Of a stretch of DNA of 64,000 nucleotides, positions 47,990 through 61,370 are shown in pieces. Under the pieces are notes generated by a model that was not told where the DNA came from, did no database searches, and saw only the letters and a list, made by a program, of their open reading frames with translations. Position 1 is the stretch's first letter; every line of letters starts with the position of its first letter. Both the position numbers and the translations under genes were made by a program. Origin of the DNA: Pseudomonas helvetica (GTDB lineage Bacteria; Pseudomonadota; Gammaproteobacteria; Pseudomonadales; Pseudomonadaceae); the NCBI RefSeq assembly GCF_039908645.1, contig NZ_CP150917.1, positions 432,501-496,500 on the forward strand. The letters run 5' to 3'.

Positions 47990-48867
47990 CACACTTCCTT
48001 GATCATTTCGACGTCCAGGCAATCGTCATCCATCTGCTGGATACGCAACTCGGGTGAAAGCTTCAGCGCCTTGGGTGTACGGGCCAACCAGTGCTGGTAG
48101 GGGGTGTTGGGGTGTAGCGTAAATCCTTCGCCCCAACGCAAAGTGTATTCGACCCAGATCGCGAGGCTGCGTTCGCTCGACAGCCCCCAGGCATCGGCTT
48201 CATCCAACCGCTTATTGAACCACTGAGTCCGGGTACTGGTATCCAGTTGTGCCAGGAGCTGAGGATGGCGCCGCTCGAAACTCTGGTTTAGCCGTTCCAT
48301 GAAGCGCCAACGGGCAGCCTGGTCCAGCGCACTCAGCTGTATTTCTCCCAATTGAGCGTAGGCATCAACCCACTCAGGGGGAGATGCTGCACGAAAAATG
48401 CTTCGCCATTCGGATGACCCCGCAAGCTCCCAGGAGTGCTGGTTTTCGGGCACGTGCCAGGCTTCTATCGGGCCAAGCATTGCATCCAAGTGCGCACCTT
48501 GATAGCTACCTAACCAATAACGTGCCACCAATGGGTCGGCAAAACGCAGCAGAGCGTTGCTGCCAAGTACATCCGGCGGAGCAATGAAGCGCCGCAAATG
48601 GCCCGCTACGATATTCATCGGCGCGAGACTGTACAAAAGGCTGGAGTCTGCCGGTTGAATAGCGTTTTGGAGCGTCTCGCTGATCAAGTCGGATGAGCCT
48701 CGAAGCGATACCAATATCGGACCCAGGTCATGCAGCTCTTGCCATCGCGTTCCGATGTACAGCGGCTCAATCTCCAACGGTTCACTGCGCTGGTAGAGAT
48801 GGGTAATCGCGTCGGGCCGTAATACACCATCAATCAGCAAGAAATTGGCCTGGGAAACATTGTTCAC
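47989..48867 (-). CDS. DUF4123 effector adaptor (Tap/TEC-like)
   Basis: A 292-residue DUF4123 protein (N terminus QANFLLIDGVLRPDAI; WYLGS-like segment RYWLGSYQGAHLDAMLGP). DUF4123 proteins are chaperones that load a specific effector onto VgrG. It is encoded between vgrG and the effector, overlapping both by 1-4 nt, the standard arrangement. It should act in the cytoplasm on the effector's N-terminal part. Confidence 0.85.
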   Translation of the reverse strand: MNNVSQANFLLIDGVLRPDAITHLYQRSEPLEIEPLYIGTRWQELHDLGPILVSLRGSSDLISETLQNAIQPADSSLLYSLAPMNIVAGHLRRFIAPPDVLGSNALLRFADPLVARYWLGSYQGAHLDAMLGPIEAWHVPENQHSWELAGSSEWRSIFRAASPPEWVDAYAQLGEIQLSALDQAARWRFMERLNQSFERRHPQLLAQLDTSTRTQWFNKRLDEADAWGLSSERSLAIWVEYTLRWGEGFTLHPNTPYQHWLARTPKALKLSPELRIQQMDDDCLDVEMIKEV

Positions 48868-50918
48868 GTAGCGTTCTCCTTCGCCGCTGGCTCCTTGGCC
48901 GCTTGCTCACAGATCTCACAGCGTGGGGTGCCGCGCATCAGCGCCTGCCGTTGCGCCGGCACCAGCAACTGCCCAGCCTTGTCCGCATCCGCCTGCTTCA
49001 ACGGCCCCGGCAATATCGGCGCAGCTCCCGTCCCACTGCCCGGACTGCCGCCGCTGTTCATATTGATCGCCGGCCCGCTGAGGGTCACGCCGCCGGCGTC
49101 GATCTTGATGAAGCTGCCGCCGCCCTTGAGGGTCAGTTCGCTGCCGGCTTCGAGCACCACTTTCAGGCCGCTGCTGAGGTGGATTTCCTGACCGGCTTCG
49201 ATGAACTGGCCGGTGCCGATTTTGATGTGCTGGTTCACGCCGACGGTCAGGTGGTCATTGGCGCGGGTTTCGACTTTGCGGTCTTTGTGGACGGTGTGGT
49301 GTTCTTCGGCCTTGAACTCGCTATAGCTGTTGGCCTCGACGGTGTCGTGGCGTTCGTTGCCGACGCGGATTTTCTGGTCGTGCTCGATGTTTTCATCCCA
49401 GTCGCGCTGGGCGTGCAGGAAGATCTGTTCCTGGCCTTTCTTGTCTTCGATGCGCAGCTCGTTGTAGCCACCGCCACCGGGTGAGCTGAGGCTCTTGAAA
49501 GTACTGCGGGTTTTGTTCGCTGGCAGGTCGTAGGGGACGACGTTTTCCTTGTGGTACAGGCAGCCGCTGATCAGCGGCTGGTCGGGGTCGCCTTCGAGGA
49601 AAGTGACCAGCACTTCCATGCCGATCCGCGGGATGGCGATGCCGCCGTAGTGGGCGCCGGCCCAGGCGGACGAGACGCGCAGCCAGCAGCTGGTCTTGTC
49701 GTCGGCCGCACCGATGCGGTCCCAGTGAAATTGCACTTTCACCCGACCGTACTGGTCGCAGTGGATTTCTTCACCTTTGGGGCCGGTGACCACCGCGCTC
49801 TGGCTGCCAAGGATGCGCGGTTTCGGGTGCATCAGCGGCGGACGGTTGGGCACGTCCCACGGCGTGGCCTGAAAGCGGTTTCGGTAGCCCTGGTGGAAGT
49901 CGTCCTTGAGGTCGGTGGTGTCGCTGGTCACCGACTCTTCGAGCACCTGTGGCTGCTTGCCTTCGTGAAGGATTTCAGTGAGCAGCCAGAGATCGTTCCA
50001 TTTGGCTTTGGGGTGCTGACTCAGGGCGAGGAAATGCCCGCTGACCAGCAGCGGCTGATCGCTTTTGCCTTCGGCCAGTTGGTAGTCGCTGCGGTGCCGT
50101 TCAAGGTTTCGCTTGGCCAGGTGCTTGCCACGTTCGCGGTCGATAAAGCGGCCTGGATAGTCGTAGTCTTCGAGGTCCGGTTTGGCGTCGCCACGGGACT
50201 CGCTTTCGAGGGTGATGCGCGGCTTTTCGAAGTCGTAGTCGCGGCGCGTGGTACGGCTGGTGCGGGTTTCCAGGCGCAGGTCGAAGCGCTTGATCACCGG
50301 GTCGTTGGCGAGCATGCCGGAGTCTTGCTGGTAGGCCACGGGCGCGAGTTTCGGGAACACCGTCTGGTCATCGCCGAACACCAGCTTGTGGGCGGTGGTG
50401 CTGTGCTGGAAGTGGTAGTGGATACCTTCTTCCTCGCACAGGCGCTGGATGAAATGCAGGTCCGATTCATCGTACTGAACGCAATACACGCGCTCGGGAT
50501 AAATCGCCCCGACTTTGAATTCGTAGGCATTGCTTTGGATGCCGTGCTCTTCGAGGACCTGGCCGATGATTTTCGGCACGCTGAGGTTCTGGAAGATGCG
50601 TTGGTTGATGCGGTGCGCAAGGTAAGACAGCTGGGGGCGCAGGGTCACCGAGTAGCGGGTCAGGCGTTTACCGGTATCGCCTTGGGCCACGCGATAGATC
50701 TGCCCATGAATGCCCGTGCCGTTTTGCGAGAGCTGCAAAAACGCCGGTTTATGCAACAGGCTTTCGAGGTCCAGGGACGGGTTTTCGCTGACCAGTTCGA
50801 CGTCGAACTGAAATGGCTGACTGATGGCTTCTCGACCAGTGAGGGCAAGTACCTGGAGATCGTTCGCCAGACCTTCTACGGTCAGGGCGAAGTGAGTCTG
50901 GTTGGCCGGCGCGAACAT
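48864..50918 (-). CDS. vgrG: Type VI secretion spike protein VgrG
   Basis: A 684-residue VgrG/TssI. The gp27-like head (N-terminal ~380 residues) has YDESDLHFIQRLCEEEGIHY. The gp5 OB-fold follows with GPKGEEIHCDQYGRVKVQFHWDR, and a beta-helix of repeated motifs leads to VTLSGPAINMNS. A short C-terminal extension with CEIC may bind cargo or PAAR. It forms the tip of the Hcp tube. I chose the ATG at 50918, 7 nt after GAGGA, over an ATG 12 codons upstream. No core tss genes are in the window, so this is an auxiliary vgrG island. Confidence 0.93.
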   Translation of the reverse strand: MFAPANQTHFALTVEGLANDLQVLALTGREAISQPFQFDVELVSENPSLDLESLLHKPAFLQLSQNGTGIHGQIYRVAQGDTGKRLTRYSVTLRPQLSYLAHRINQRIFQNLSVPKIIGQVLEEHGIQSNAYEFKVGAIYPERVYCVQYDESDLHFIQRLCEEEGIHYHFQHSTTAHKLVFGDDQTVFPKLAPVAYQQDSGMLANDPVIKRFDLRLETRTSRTTRRDYDFEKPRITLESESRGDAKPDLEDYDYPGRFIDRERGKHLAKRNLERHRSDYQLAEGKSDQPLLVSGHFLALSQHPKAKWNDLWLLTEILHEGKQPQVLEESVTSDTTDLKDDFHQGYRNRFQATPWDVPNRPPLMHPKPRILGSQSAVVTGPKGEEIHCDQYGRVKVQFHWDRIGAADDKTSCWLRVSSAWAGAHYGGIAIPRIGMEVLVTFLEGDPDQPLISGCLYHKENVVPYDLPANKTRSTFKSLSSPGGGGYNELRIEDKKGQEQIFLHAQRDWDENIEHDQKIRVGNERHDTVEANSYSEFKAEEHHTVHKDRKVETRANDHLTVGVNQHIKIGTGQFIEAGQEIHLSSGLKVVLEAGSELTLKGGGSFIKIDAGGVTLSGPAINMNSGGSPGSGTGAAPILPGPLKQADADKAGQLLVPAQRQALMRGTPRCEICEQAAKEPAAKENAT

Positions 50919-51051
50919 CCGATGTTCCTCGTGCAGTGCTGCAGCATCCATCAAGCCCTGAGTGGGCGATCAACGAAGGCAAGAATTCTTGGGTGGCACA
51001 AACAACATCGACCAGCAGCGCTGGCCGATGTTTTGTAACGGTCGGCCAGAC

Positions 51052-51570
51052 TTAGCCAGCGACCGGGGAACGCCAGTCATCGGAACCCGAAGTACCGGAG
51101 ACTTCGTGGGTCCAGGTGATTTTGCGGTAGGTGAACTCTACGTCTTCCAGGTGAGTGAAGTGCGAGTTCGCCGGGTCTTGGCAGTTGTGCATGTAGTCTT
51201 TGATGTCGACGATGATCGCGTCTTCAAGCTTGGTGGTGAAGTAGTGTTCCTGGGTGCCGGCAGCCGAAGTGCGGTACCACTGGATGGTGATTTCGGTCAG
51301 GCGCTCGCCGGAAGTCAGCGCAGCCAGCAGCAGTGGCGAGGACTTGTCGAAAACCTTGGTGATTTTCACTGGCTTGTGCACGCGCTGGCCGGTGGGTTGG
51401 CCGGACTGCGGGTCACGCGGGATGATCACTTCGTGGTTGAAACCCTGAACCATGACCTGGTCTTCGTGACCTTCCTGGTAGGTGTTGCCAACCGAATCAG
51501 CGGTGAATGCACCGGCAGTGATAAGGCCTTGTTTGGTGCCAGTGATGGACATATACGCTGGTGTAGCCAT
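51052..51570 (-). CDS. hcp: Type VI secretion tube protein Hcp (copy 1)
   Basis: A 172-residue Hcp: MATPAYMSITGTKQGLI, GNTYQEGHEDQVMVQGFNHEV, IPRDPQSGQPTGQRVHKPV, and the C-terminal FTYRKITWTHE. It forms hexameric rings of the inner tube. AAGGAGAGC precedes the ATG. It lies 133 nt upstream of vgrG and has its own sigma54-like promoter. It is a tandem paralogue of the gene at 51924. Confidence 0.95.
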   Translation of the reverse strand: MATPAYMSITGTKQGLITAGAFTADSVGNTYQEGHEDQVMVQGFNHEVIIPRDPQSGQPTGQRVHKPVKITKVFDKSSPLLLAALTSGERLTEITIQWYRTSAAGTQEHYFTTKLEDAIIVDIKDYMHNCQDPANSHFTHLEDVEFTYRKITWTHEVSGTSGSDDWRSPVAG

Positions 51571-51639
51571 GGATGCTCTCCTTGCTGAATAAATGAGGGT
51601 GCCCGGGAGGCGAGATCGCCCGGTGGGTACTCCTTACAG

Positions 51640-51655
51640 ATCAAGCTTCGTGCCA
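51640..51655 (-). promoter_or_regulatory. Sigma54-type promoter of hcp copy 1
   Basis: On the minus strand TGGCAC-GAAGC-TTGAT matches the sigma54 consensus (TGGCAC-N5-TTGCA) at all positions but the last two, about 70 nt upstream of the hcp ATG. The same element is at the same place before the second hcp gene. Confidence 0.7.
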
Positions 51656-51740
51656 TGTAGTACATTTCGTATATAAATCAATGATATATGCGTTGTCAGT
51701 GTCGGGCTTGTCCGGTTTTTCTGTAGGAAGAGTCGCTAAT

Positions 51741-51865
51741 GTGCGCAAGAAGTTGCGCAGTGCTGCGCAACTTCTTGCGCACTTGGCTACAGGCCTTGTG
51801 CGGCTGGGCCTGGAGCAGGATGGGGTGGTGTTTTTCAGAAGGTGAGTGCGCAACTTCTTGCGCAC
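51741..51865. promoter_or_regulatory. Three 18-bp palindromes upstream of hcp copy 1
   Basis: Copies of TGCGCAAGAAGTTGCGCA, or its complement, lie at 51742-51759, 51764-51781 and 51847-51864, with gaps of 4 and 65 nt. The first two form a perfect hairpin. They sit roughly 110-230 bp upstream of the expected transcription start, the usual range for sigma54 enhancer sites. An AT-rich stretch with AATCAATGAT lies between them and the promoter and could bind IHF. The rest of the 353-nt gap is empty. Confidence 0.75.
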
Positions 51866-51923
51866 TTGTGTTTTTGGATGCCATTAGCAACGCTGGCCGC
51901 TGCAACGAATCGGTGGTGCAGCC

Positions 51924-52442
51924 TTAGCCTGCGATTGGAACACGCCAGTCATCAGAACCGGATGTATTGGAGATGACATGCTCCCATGTGATTTTGCGGT
52001 AGCTGAAGTACACATCTTCCAGGTGAGTGAAGTGCGCGTTGCCAGGATCCTGGCAATTGGGCATGTGCGACTGGATCTCTACGATGATGGCGTCTTCGAG
52101 GGTGGTGGTGAAGTAGAGTTCCTGAGTGCCGAGAGTTGAGGTTCGGTACCACTCGATGTGGCATTCGGTCATTTGCTCGCCGCTGGTCAGGGCCGCGAAA
52201 AGCAGTGGTGAGGACCTGTCGAAGATTTTGGTGATCATCAGGGGTTTGTGAACGCGTTGACCGGTTGGCTGTCCGGACTGCGGGTCGCGAGGGATGATGA
52301 CCTGGTGACTGAATGCTTGAACCAGAATCTGATCTTGATGGGCGTCCTGATAGACATTCCCTACCGAGTCTCGAGTGAGGTTGCCCTCAGTGATGAATCC
52401 TTGCGTGGCGCCTGATAGGGACAGATATGCGGGTGTTGGCAT
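51924..52442 (-). CDS. hcp: Type VI secretion tube protein Hcp (copy 2)
   Basis: A 172-residue Hcp, the same length as copy 1 and roughly 70% identical (MPTPAYLSLSGATQGFI; IPRDPQSGQPTGQRVHKPL; FSYRKITWEH). The ATG at 52442 follows AAGGAAAGC. With its upstream sigma54-like promoter and palindrome set it repeats the whole layout of copy 1, so the gene and its control region were duplicated together and then diverged. Confidence 0.94.
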   Translation of the reverse strand: MPTPAYLSLSGATQGFITEGNLTRDSVGNVYQDAHQDQILVQAFSHQVIIPRDPQSGQPTGQRVHKPLMITKIFDRSSPLLFAALTSGEQMTECHIEWYRTSTLGTQELYFTTTLEDAIIVEIQSHMPNCQDPGNAHFTHLEDVYFSYRKITWEHVISNTSGSDDWRVPIAG

Positions 52443-52513
52443 GAATGCTTTCCTTGCCTGATCAATCGAAGGTATCCGGGAGAGGAAAATCGCCCGATGC
52501 ACACCTGATAGTG

Positions 52514-52529
52514 ATCAAGCTTCATGCCA
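52514..52529 (-). promoter_or_regulatory. Sigma54-type promoter of hcp copy 2
   Basis: TGGCAT-GAAGC-TTGAT on the minus strand, one base different from the copy 1 element, about 72 nt before the hcp ATG. Confidence 0.65.
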
Positions 52530-52601
52530 CATAAATTTAATCTATAAAAATCAATAAGCTATAGTTTGTCTAAAGCTGATATCGATAAATTTTCAAGAAA
52601 A

Positions 52602-52726
52602 GTGCGCAAGTTCTTGCGCACCACAGCGCAAGAACTTGCGCAGTGCCTTGAAAGCCATACAGGCGATGCTGCGAGCCTGATCAAAAGCTGGTTATCCACA
52701 GGCATGCTGCGCAAGTTCTTGCGCAT
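52602..52726. promoter_or_regulatory. Three 18-bp palindromes upstream of hcp copy 2
   Basis: TGCGCAAGTTCTTGCGCA or its complement lies at 52603-52620, 52625-52642 (one mismatch at the edge) and 52708-52725, with gaps of exactly 4 and 65 nt, as at copy 1. The arms TGCGCAA/TTGCGCA are identical to the other set, but the centre is AGTTCT instead of AGAAGT. The 65-nt spacers of the two sets are only partly similar. Confidence 0.75.
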
Positions 52727-52792
52727 CATGGCCATGTGACTGCCTGTAGTGCCGGCTTCAGAACGGCGATAGAAACCTTTATCTGACCGCCC

Positions 52793-53022
52793 TCAAGACG
52801 AACAGCTGATCTCCAGATGCTTGCCCCACTCAGGCGGGCGCTCGGCCCAGGCATCGAAACCCTTGATGTCGACGAAGTCGTCGCGCAAGCGGGTGACGGC
52901 AAGTTCGGCGGCTTGATCGCCCAAACGGCGGTAAAACGGGCTGTAGTCGACGCTGCTGTTTTGCATCAGTTGCAGCAGGTTTTCGACCAGTTGCTGGTCG
53001 TCTTCTTCGCCAGTGGCGCTGT
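52793..53022 (-). pseudogene. Truncated duplicate of the 3' end of selO
   Basis: The minus strand encodes [18 protein letters not shown]... to FDAWAER and then [14 protein letters not shown] with its stop. This is the C-terminal part of SelO (intact at 54435-55898) lacking 72 residues between WAER and YAER; the join lies in a shared GAGCG. Homology to selO ends abruptly near 53022, at the edge of the next cassette. It has no start signal and cannot be functional. Confidence 0.9.
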
Positions 53023-53039
53023 CAGGATCGCGCGCGGAG

Positions 53040-53741
53040 TTAGTGAGCCTGCTCGAACAGGGCATTGCTTGGCAGTAACGAACTCAGTGTCTTCAGGTAG
53101 CTCTCCAGCAGGTGTTCTGGCAGATAAACCTCGAACATGTCATTGCGGTCAGCCTGATAGGCGATAACCCGGTTATTTTGGCGGTCGATTAGCACGCGTT
53201 GACAGGTGCTCCAGGGTGCCGAGATTTTCGAGCGCGTGTTGAGGTCCAATCCCAACCAAGAGCGTGGACCTATCAGGGTCACTGCGACGGGCAGTGCGAG
53301 CAACCAGGTCAGTGGCGGGTTGTCGAGTATCAGAACAAAACTCAGTAGAGGGACGCCGATCTGCAGCAGTTCAAGGATCCGGCCTGCATGGTTCGGGACG
53401 GCCAAATGCTGCAGGCACCAACCATTACCGGTGTGGATGCTGTAGTGATAGGTGATTTTGCGGTGAACCACCATGGTCCACAGGTAACCGGTGATGAACA
53501 GCCAGGCCGCGCCAAAGCCAGTGCTGAACAGCACGGACTTTGCCTCACCGCCGGGTGCGCTGAAGTGCTCTTCATAGAGGCCGTATGTCAGGGAGATGAC
53601 TCCGAACAGCACCAACAACGCCATCGTGATATCCCATGCACCGGTCGGCCGTGTTTGAACGTTGATCGACCAGCTCATGAGCGCGGGCTCAGTCGAGTCC
53701 GATTCTTGTGCAAGGAAGTCGTTTTTGCCGCCATTGCTCAT
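53040..53741 (-). CDS. Membrane protein of unknown function
   Basis: A 233-residue protein with about four hydrophobic segments (ITMALLVLFGVISLTYGLY; VLFSTGFGAAWLFITGYLW; IGVPLLSFVLIL; TWLLALPVAVTLIG) and a polar C-terminal domain. I recognise no family. Its ATG shares a base with the stop of the upstream broken gene (TGATG). It is part of a three-gene cassette held between the selO fragment and intact selO. Confidence 0.6.
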   Translation of the reverse strand: MSNGGKNDFLAQESDSTEPALMSWSINVQTRPTGAWDITMALLVLFGVISLTYGLYEEHFSAPGGEAKSVLFSTGFGAAWLFITGYLWTMVVHRKITYHYSIHTGNGWCLQHLAVPNHAGRILELLQIGVPLLSFVLILDNPPLTWLLALPVAVTLIGPRSWLGLDLNTRSKISAPWSTCQRVLIDRQNNRVIAYQADRNDMFEVYLPEHLLESYLKTLSSLLPSNALFEQAH

Positions 53742-53990
53742 CACTCCGATACCTCGTCTTGGTTAGAAAGGGGCATCGTTGCAGCAATGGGCGTTTGAGC
53801 GTCTTCGGCATGAGGCCGACGTTGGCGAATCCGCCGTAACATGTTGATGCCGTAAGCAATGCATAGCCCGCCACTGGCGTAAGCCACGAAACCACTTGAA
53901 TTTGAAGCGATACGCCCAAATGCTGCCAATGAAAATCGCCAGTGACAGCACTTGGAGCAGCATGATGCCGATAGACAGCAATCCTTGCAC
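53741..53990 (-). pseudogene. Small membrane protein gene with a one-base frameshift
   Basis: A GTG at 53990, after AAGGACG, starts a hydrophobic frame (MQGLLSIGIMLLQVLSLAIF...). The second half (FVAYASGGLCIAYGINMLRR...) is one frame away, ending in TGA at 53741. One extra base in the A-run at 53889-53891 explains the break. If undone, the product is an ~82-residue two-helix membrane protein in the same operon as its neighbours. A sequencing error is possible. Confidence 0.6.
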
Positions 53991-54013
53991 GGGAACGTCC
54001 TTGTCGCGTGTTG

Positions 54014-54373
54014 TTACGGGGTGGCAGGAGGGGGGCAGTAAAAACTCATGAAGCAATCGTGCTCGGCGTAATACCTGATCGCCTTGAGCAACTCGACGTC
54101 TGTTACCGAGGGTTTGTGCTGCAGTGCACTCATCACCACATCTTCGAGCAAGTCGTCACTGAACCAGAACTCAAGACCCTGGCGGATGACAAAGTCCGGA
54201 TAGATTTCTTCGTCGTTGTCGGTGATTTGCGGAAAGGCTTCGATCACGCACACGGTTTGCAAGGTGATGGTGCTGGAATCCTGAGTGCCATAGACACAGA
54301 AATGCAGGGTTTTTTCCTGTTGTCTGAGAAGCCCGATCAGTTCTCCGATGCTGAGATGCTGTTGGTAATGCAT
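54014..54373 (-). CDS. Small cytoplasmic protein of unknown function
   Basis: A 119-residue acidic protein starting MHYQQHLSIGELIGLLRQQ, with no signal or membrane segment. The size, acidity and cassette position are like those of immunity proteins, and it recalls DUF7716-type proteins, but I cannot assign it. It is the first gene of the three-gene cassette downstream of selO. Confidence 0.6.
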   Translation of the reverse strand: MHYQQHLSIGELIGLLRQQEKTLHFCVYGTQDSSTITLQTVCVIEAFPQITDNDEEIYPDFVIRQGLEFWFSDDLLEDVVMSALQHKPSVTDVELLKAIRYYAEHDCFMSFYCPPPATP

Positions 54374-54434
54374 GGAACGTCCCTGTTCATTTTTCGAGTA
54401 AACATTTAACTGGCCGGTCGGTACTTGACGGGTT

Positions 54435-59304
<4,870 letters not shown>

Positions 59305-59338
59305 AGAGACCGATCGAAAACGTAACGAAAAAAGGAGT

Positions 59339-61081
59339 TTAGAGGAACAATCCGGGGCCCGGGCGACTTCCTTCGGGAAATCTGACGCCCACTTTGGCGA
59401 TCTTGTTCCCATCCATGACTGCGACAGTCCAAATGGTGTTATTCCATTCCACCTGGTCGCCGACCACCGGGGCACCGCCGACTTTCTGGGTGATGAAACG
59501 ACCCAGCGGCATGTCCGGATCGACCCCTTCGAGTTGCAGCCCGTACAGCGCTGAAACCGCGCCCAGCTGGGCGTCGCCTTCCAGAACGAAGTCGCCGAAG
59601 AAGCGCAAATCGAGACCTCGTTGGGGGGCCTGGCTGAAGAGTTTTCCGAGTGCCGGCAGGTTGTGTTCATGGCCGATTACGCAGAGCAAATCGCCGACTT
59701 CGAGTACCGTACTACCCGACGGATGGAGCAGTTGCTGGCCACGAAACAGCGCCGCGATACGCGTGCCTTCGGGCATTTTCAGCTCGCGAAGCGCGGCGCC
59801 GATGCACCATTTCTCCGCGCCAAGGCGATAAACGAACAACTCCCACTCGCTGGTGACATGCACTTCGAGAGCAGCCCGGGAGATTGGCGCGGGTTCTGGC
59901 GGGACAGTCACCTTCAGCAGCTTGGCGACCCACGGCAGGCTGGTGCCCTGCACCAGCAGCGAAACCAGCACGATGAAGAACGCGAGGTTGAAATACAGCT
60001 GGGCATTCGGCAGCCCGGCCATCAACGGGAACACCGCCAGAATGATCGGTACCGCACCGCGCAGGCCAACCCAGGAGATAAAGGCCTTTTCGCGCCCATG
60101 GAAAGCCTTGAACGGCAGCAGGCCGACCAGCACCGACAGCGGACGCGCAAACAGAATCATCCACAGCGCCAGGCCGAGGGCGGGCAGGGCGATGGGCAAC
60201 AAGTCGTGAGGTGTCACCAGCAACCCCAGCACCAGGAACATACCAATTTGTGCCAGCCAGGCCATGCCGTCGAGCATGTGCAGAATGCCGTGGCGGCTGC
60301 GCACCGGACGGTTGCCGATCACCAGGCCGCACAGGTACACCGCAAGAAAGCCACTGCCGTGCAAGGCGTTGGTCAGGGCGAACACCACCAGACCGCCAGC
60401 GATCACCAGAATCGGGTACAAGCCGGCAGCCAGGTGGATTCGATTGACCATTTGCAGCATCAGCCAGCCACCGCTCAGACCGATGATCGCGCCGATACCG
60501 AACTCGCGGACCAGGTGCCCGAGCAGGCTCCAGTGCAGACCTGTCTGGCCGCTGGCGAGCATGTCGATCAGGGTCACGGTGAGAAACACCGCCATCGGGT
60601 CGTTGCTGCCGGATTCGATTTCCAGGCTGGCGGTCACCCGCTCGTTCAGGCCTTTGCCACCCAGCAGCGAGAACACCGCCGCGGCGTCGGTGGAGCCGAC
60701 AATGGCACCGATCAGCAGGCCCTGGATCAGGTTCAGGTTGAACAACCAGGCGGCGGCCATGCCGGTCAGCACGGTGGTGATCAGCACCCCGACGGTGGCC
60801 AGCGACAACGCCGGCCACAATGCCACGCGGAAACTCGCGACCCGGGTGCGCAACCCGCCGTCGAGCAGGATCACGGCCAGCGCGAGGTTGCCGACCAGAT
60901 AAGCGGTGGGGTAGTTATCGAAGATGATGCCGCCGCCGTCGACGCCGGCAGCCATGCCCACGGCCAGGATGATTACCAGAATCGGGATCCCGAGGCGGGA
61001 CGAAAGTGAGCTCACCAGAATGCTCGCACCTACCAGCAACGCGCCGATCAAGAACAGGCTGTTGATGGTCGTCGCATTCAA
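59339..61081 (-). CDS. K+/H+ antiporter, CvrA/NhaP2 type
   Basis: A 580-residue protein: ~12 helices of a CPA1 exchanger ([44 protein letters not shown]), then a TrkA-C domain ([16 protein letters not shown]) and a CorC/HlyC-like C-terminal domain. Such proteins expel K+ in exchange for protons at low osmolarity. It lies 34 nt before mscK on the same strand, a functional pair for osmotic and potassium balance. Confidence 0.92.
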   Translation of the reverse strand: MNATTINSLFLIGALLVGASILVSSLSSRLGIPILVIILAVGMAAGVDGGGIIFDNYPTAYLVGNLALAVILLDGGLRTRVASFRVALWPALSLATVGVLITTVLTGMAAAWLFNLNLIQGLLIGAIVGSTDAAAVFSLLGGKGLNERVTASLEIESGSNDPMAVFLTVTLIDMLASGQTGLHWSLLGHLVREFGIGAIIGLSGGWLMLQMVNRIHLAAGLYPILVIAGGLVVFALTNALHGSGFLAVYLCGLVIGNRPVRSRHGILHMLDGMAWLAQIGMFLVLGLLVTPHDLLPIALPALGLALWMILFARPLSVLVGLLPFKAFHGREKAFISWVGLRGAVPIILAVFPLMAGLPNAQLYFNLAFFIVLVSLLVQGTSLPWVAKLLKVTVPPEPAPISRAALEVHVTSEWELFVYRLGAEKWCIGAALRELKMPEGTRIAALFRGQQLLHPSGSTVLEVGDLLCVIGHEHNLPALGKLFSQAPQRGLDLRFFGDFVLEGDAQLGAVSALYGLQLEGVDPDMPLGRFITQKVGGAPVVGDQVEWNNTIWTVAVMDGNKIAKVGVRFPEGSRPGPGLFL

Positions 61082-61223
61082 TGGCAGTACTCCAGAAAGC
61101 TAAAGGCGGGCGCAAACTGACCATGCAGTCTGCGTGCCAGCGATTCTAACCTGTTGAAATGTGATGCTGTCAAAAAGCTTTTGACGGCGCTCAACCACAG
61201 CCCCTTGGGTCGGGCGCGATCAT

Positions 61224-61354
61224 TGTGGCGAGGGAGCTTGCTCCCGCTGGGGCGCGCAGCGGCCCGAAAACAGACGCTGCGGTCTTCCAGAAAAAACTCA
61301 TCAGCAATTTTACGGCTGCTGCGCACCCCAGCGGGAGCAAGCTCCCTCGCCACA
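61224..61354. repeat. REP-type inverted pair between antiporter and chemoreceptor
   Basis: Left arm TGTGGCGAGGGAGCTTGCTC and right arm GAGCAAGCTCCCTCGCCACA are exact inverted copies, with an inner GCGCGCAGC/GCTGCGC pair. It is the cleanest example of the doublet type repeated at 29653, 33463 and 39001. The rest of the 289-nt gap (61082-61370) is unremarkable. Confidence 0.92.
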
Positions 61355-61370
61355 GGGTATTCAGTGACCG

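Noticed and set aside
49551..51038. A 495-codon plus-strand frame opposite vgrG
   Set aside because: vgrG is unambiguous over this whole stretch; the other frame is compositional.
51741..52726. Repeated 18-bp units considered as a CRISPR array
   Set aside because: Only three units per site, unequal spacers (4 and 65 nt), palindromic units and no cas genes.
53763..54056. A 97-codon frame as an independent gene
   Set aside because: Only its middle is sensible; it is the first half of the frameshifted small membrane protein plus out-of-frame sequence and overlaps the upstream gene.
59305..59670. N-terminal extension of MscK
   Set aside because: It overlaps the antiporter gene and precedes a textbook signal peptide that begins at 59304.
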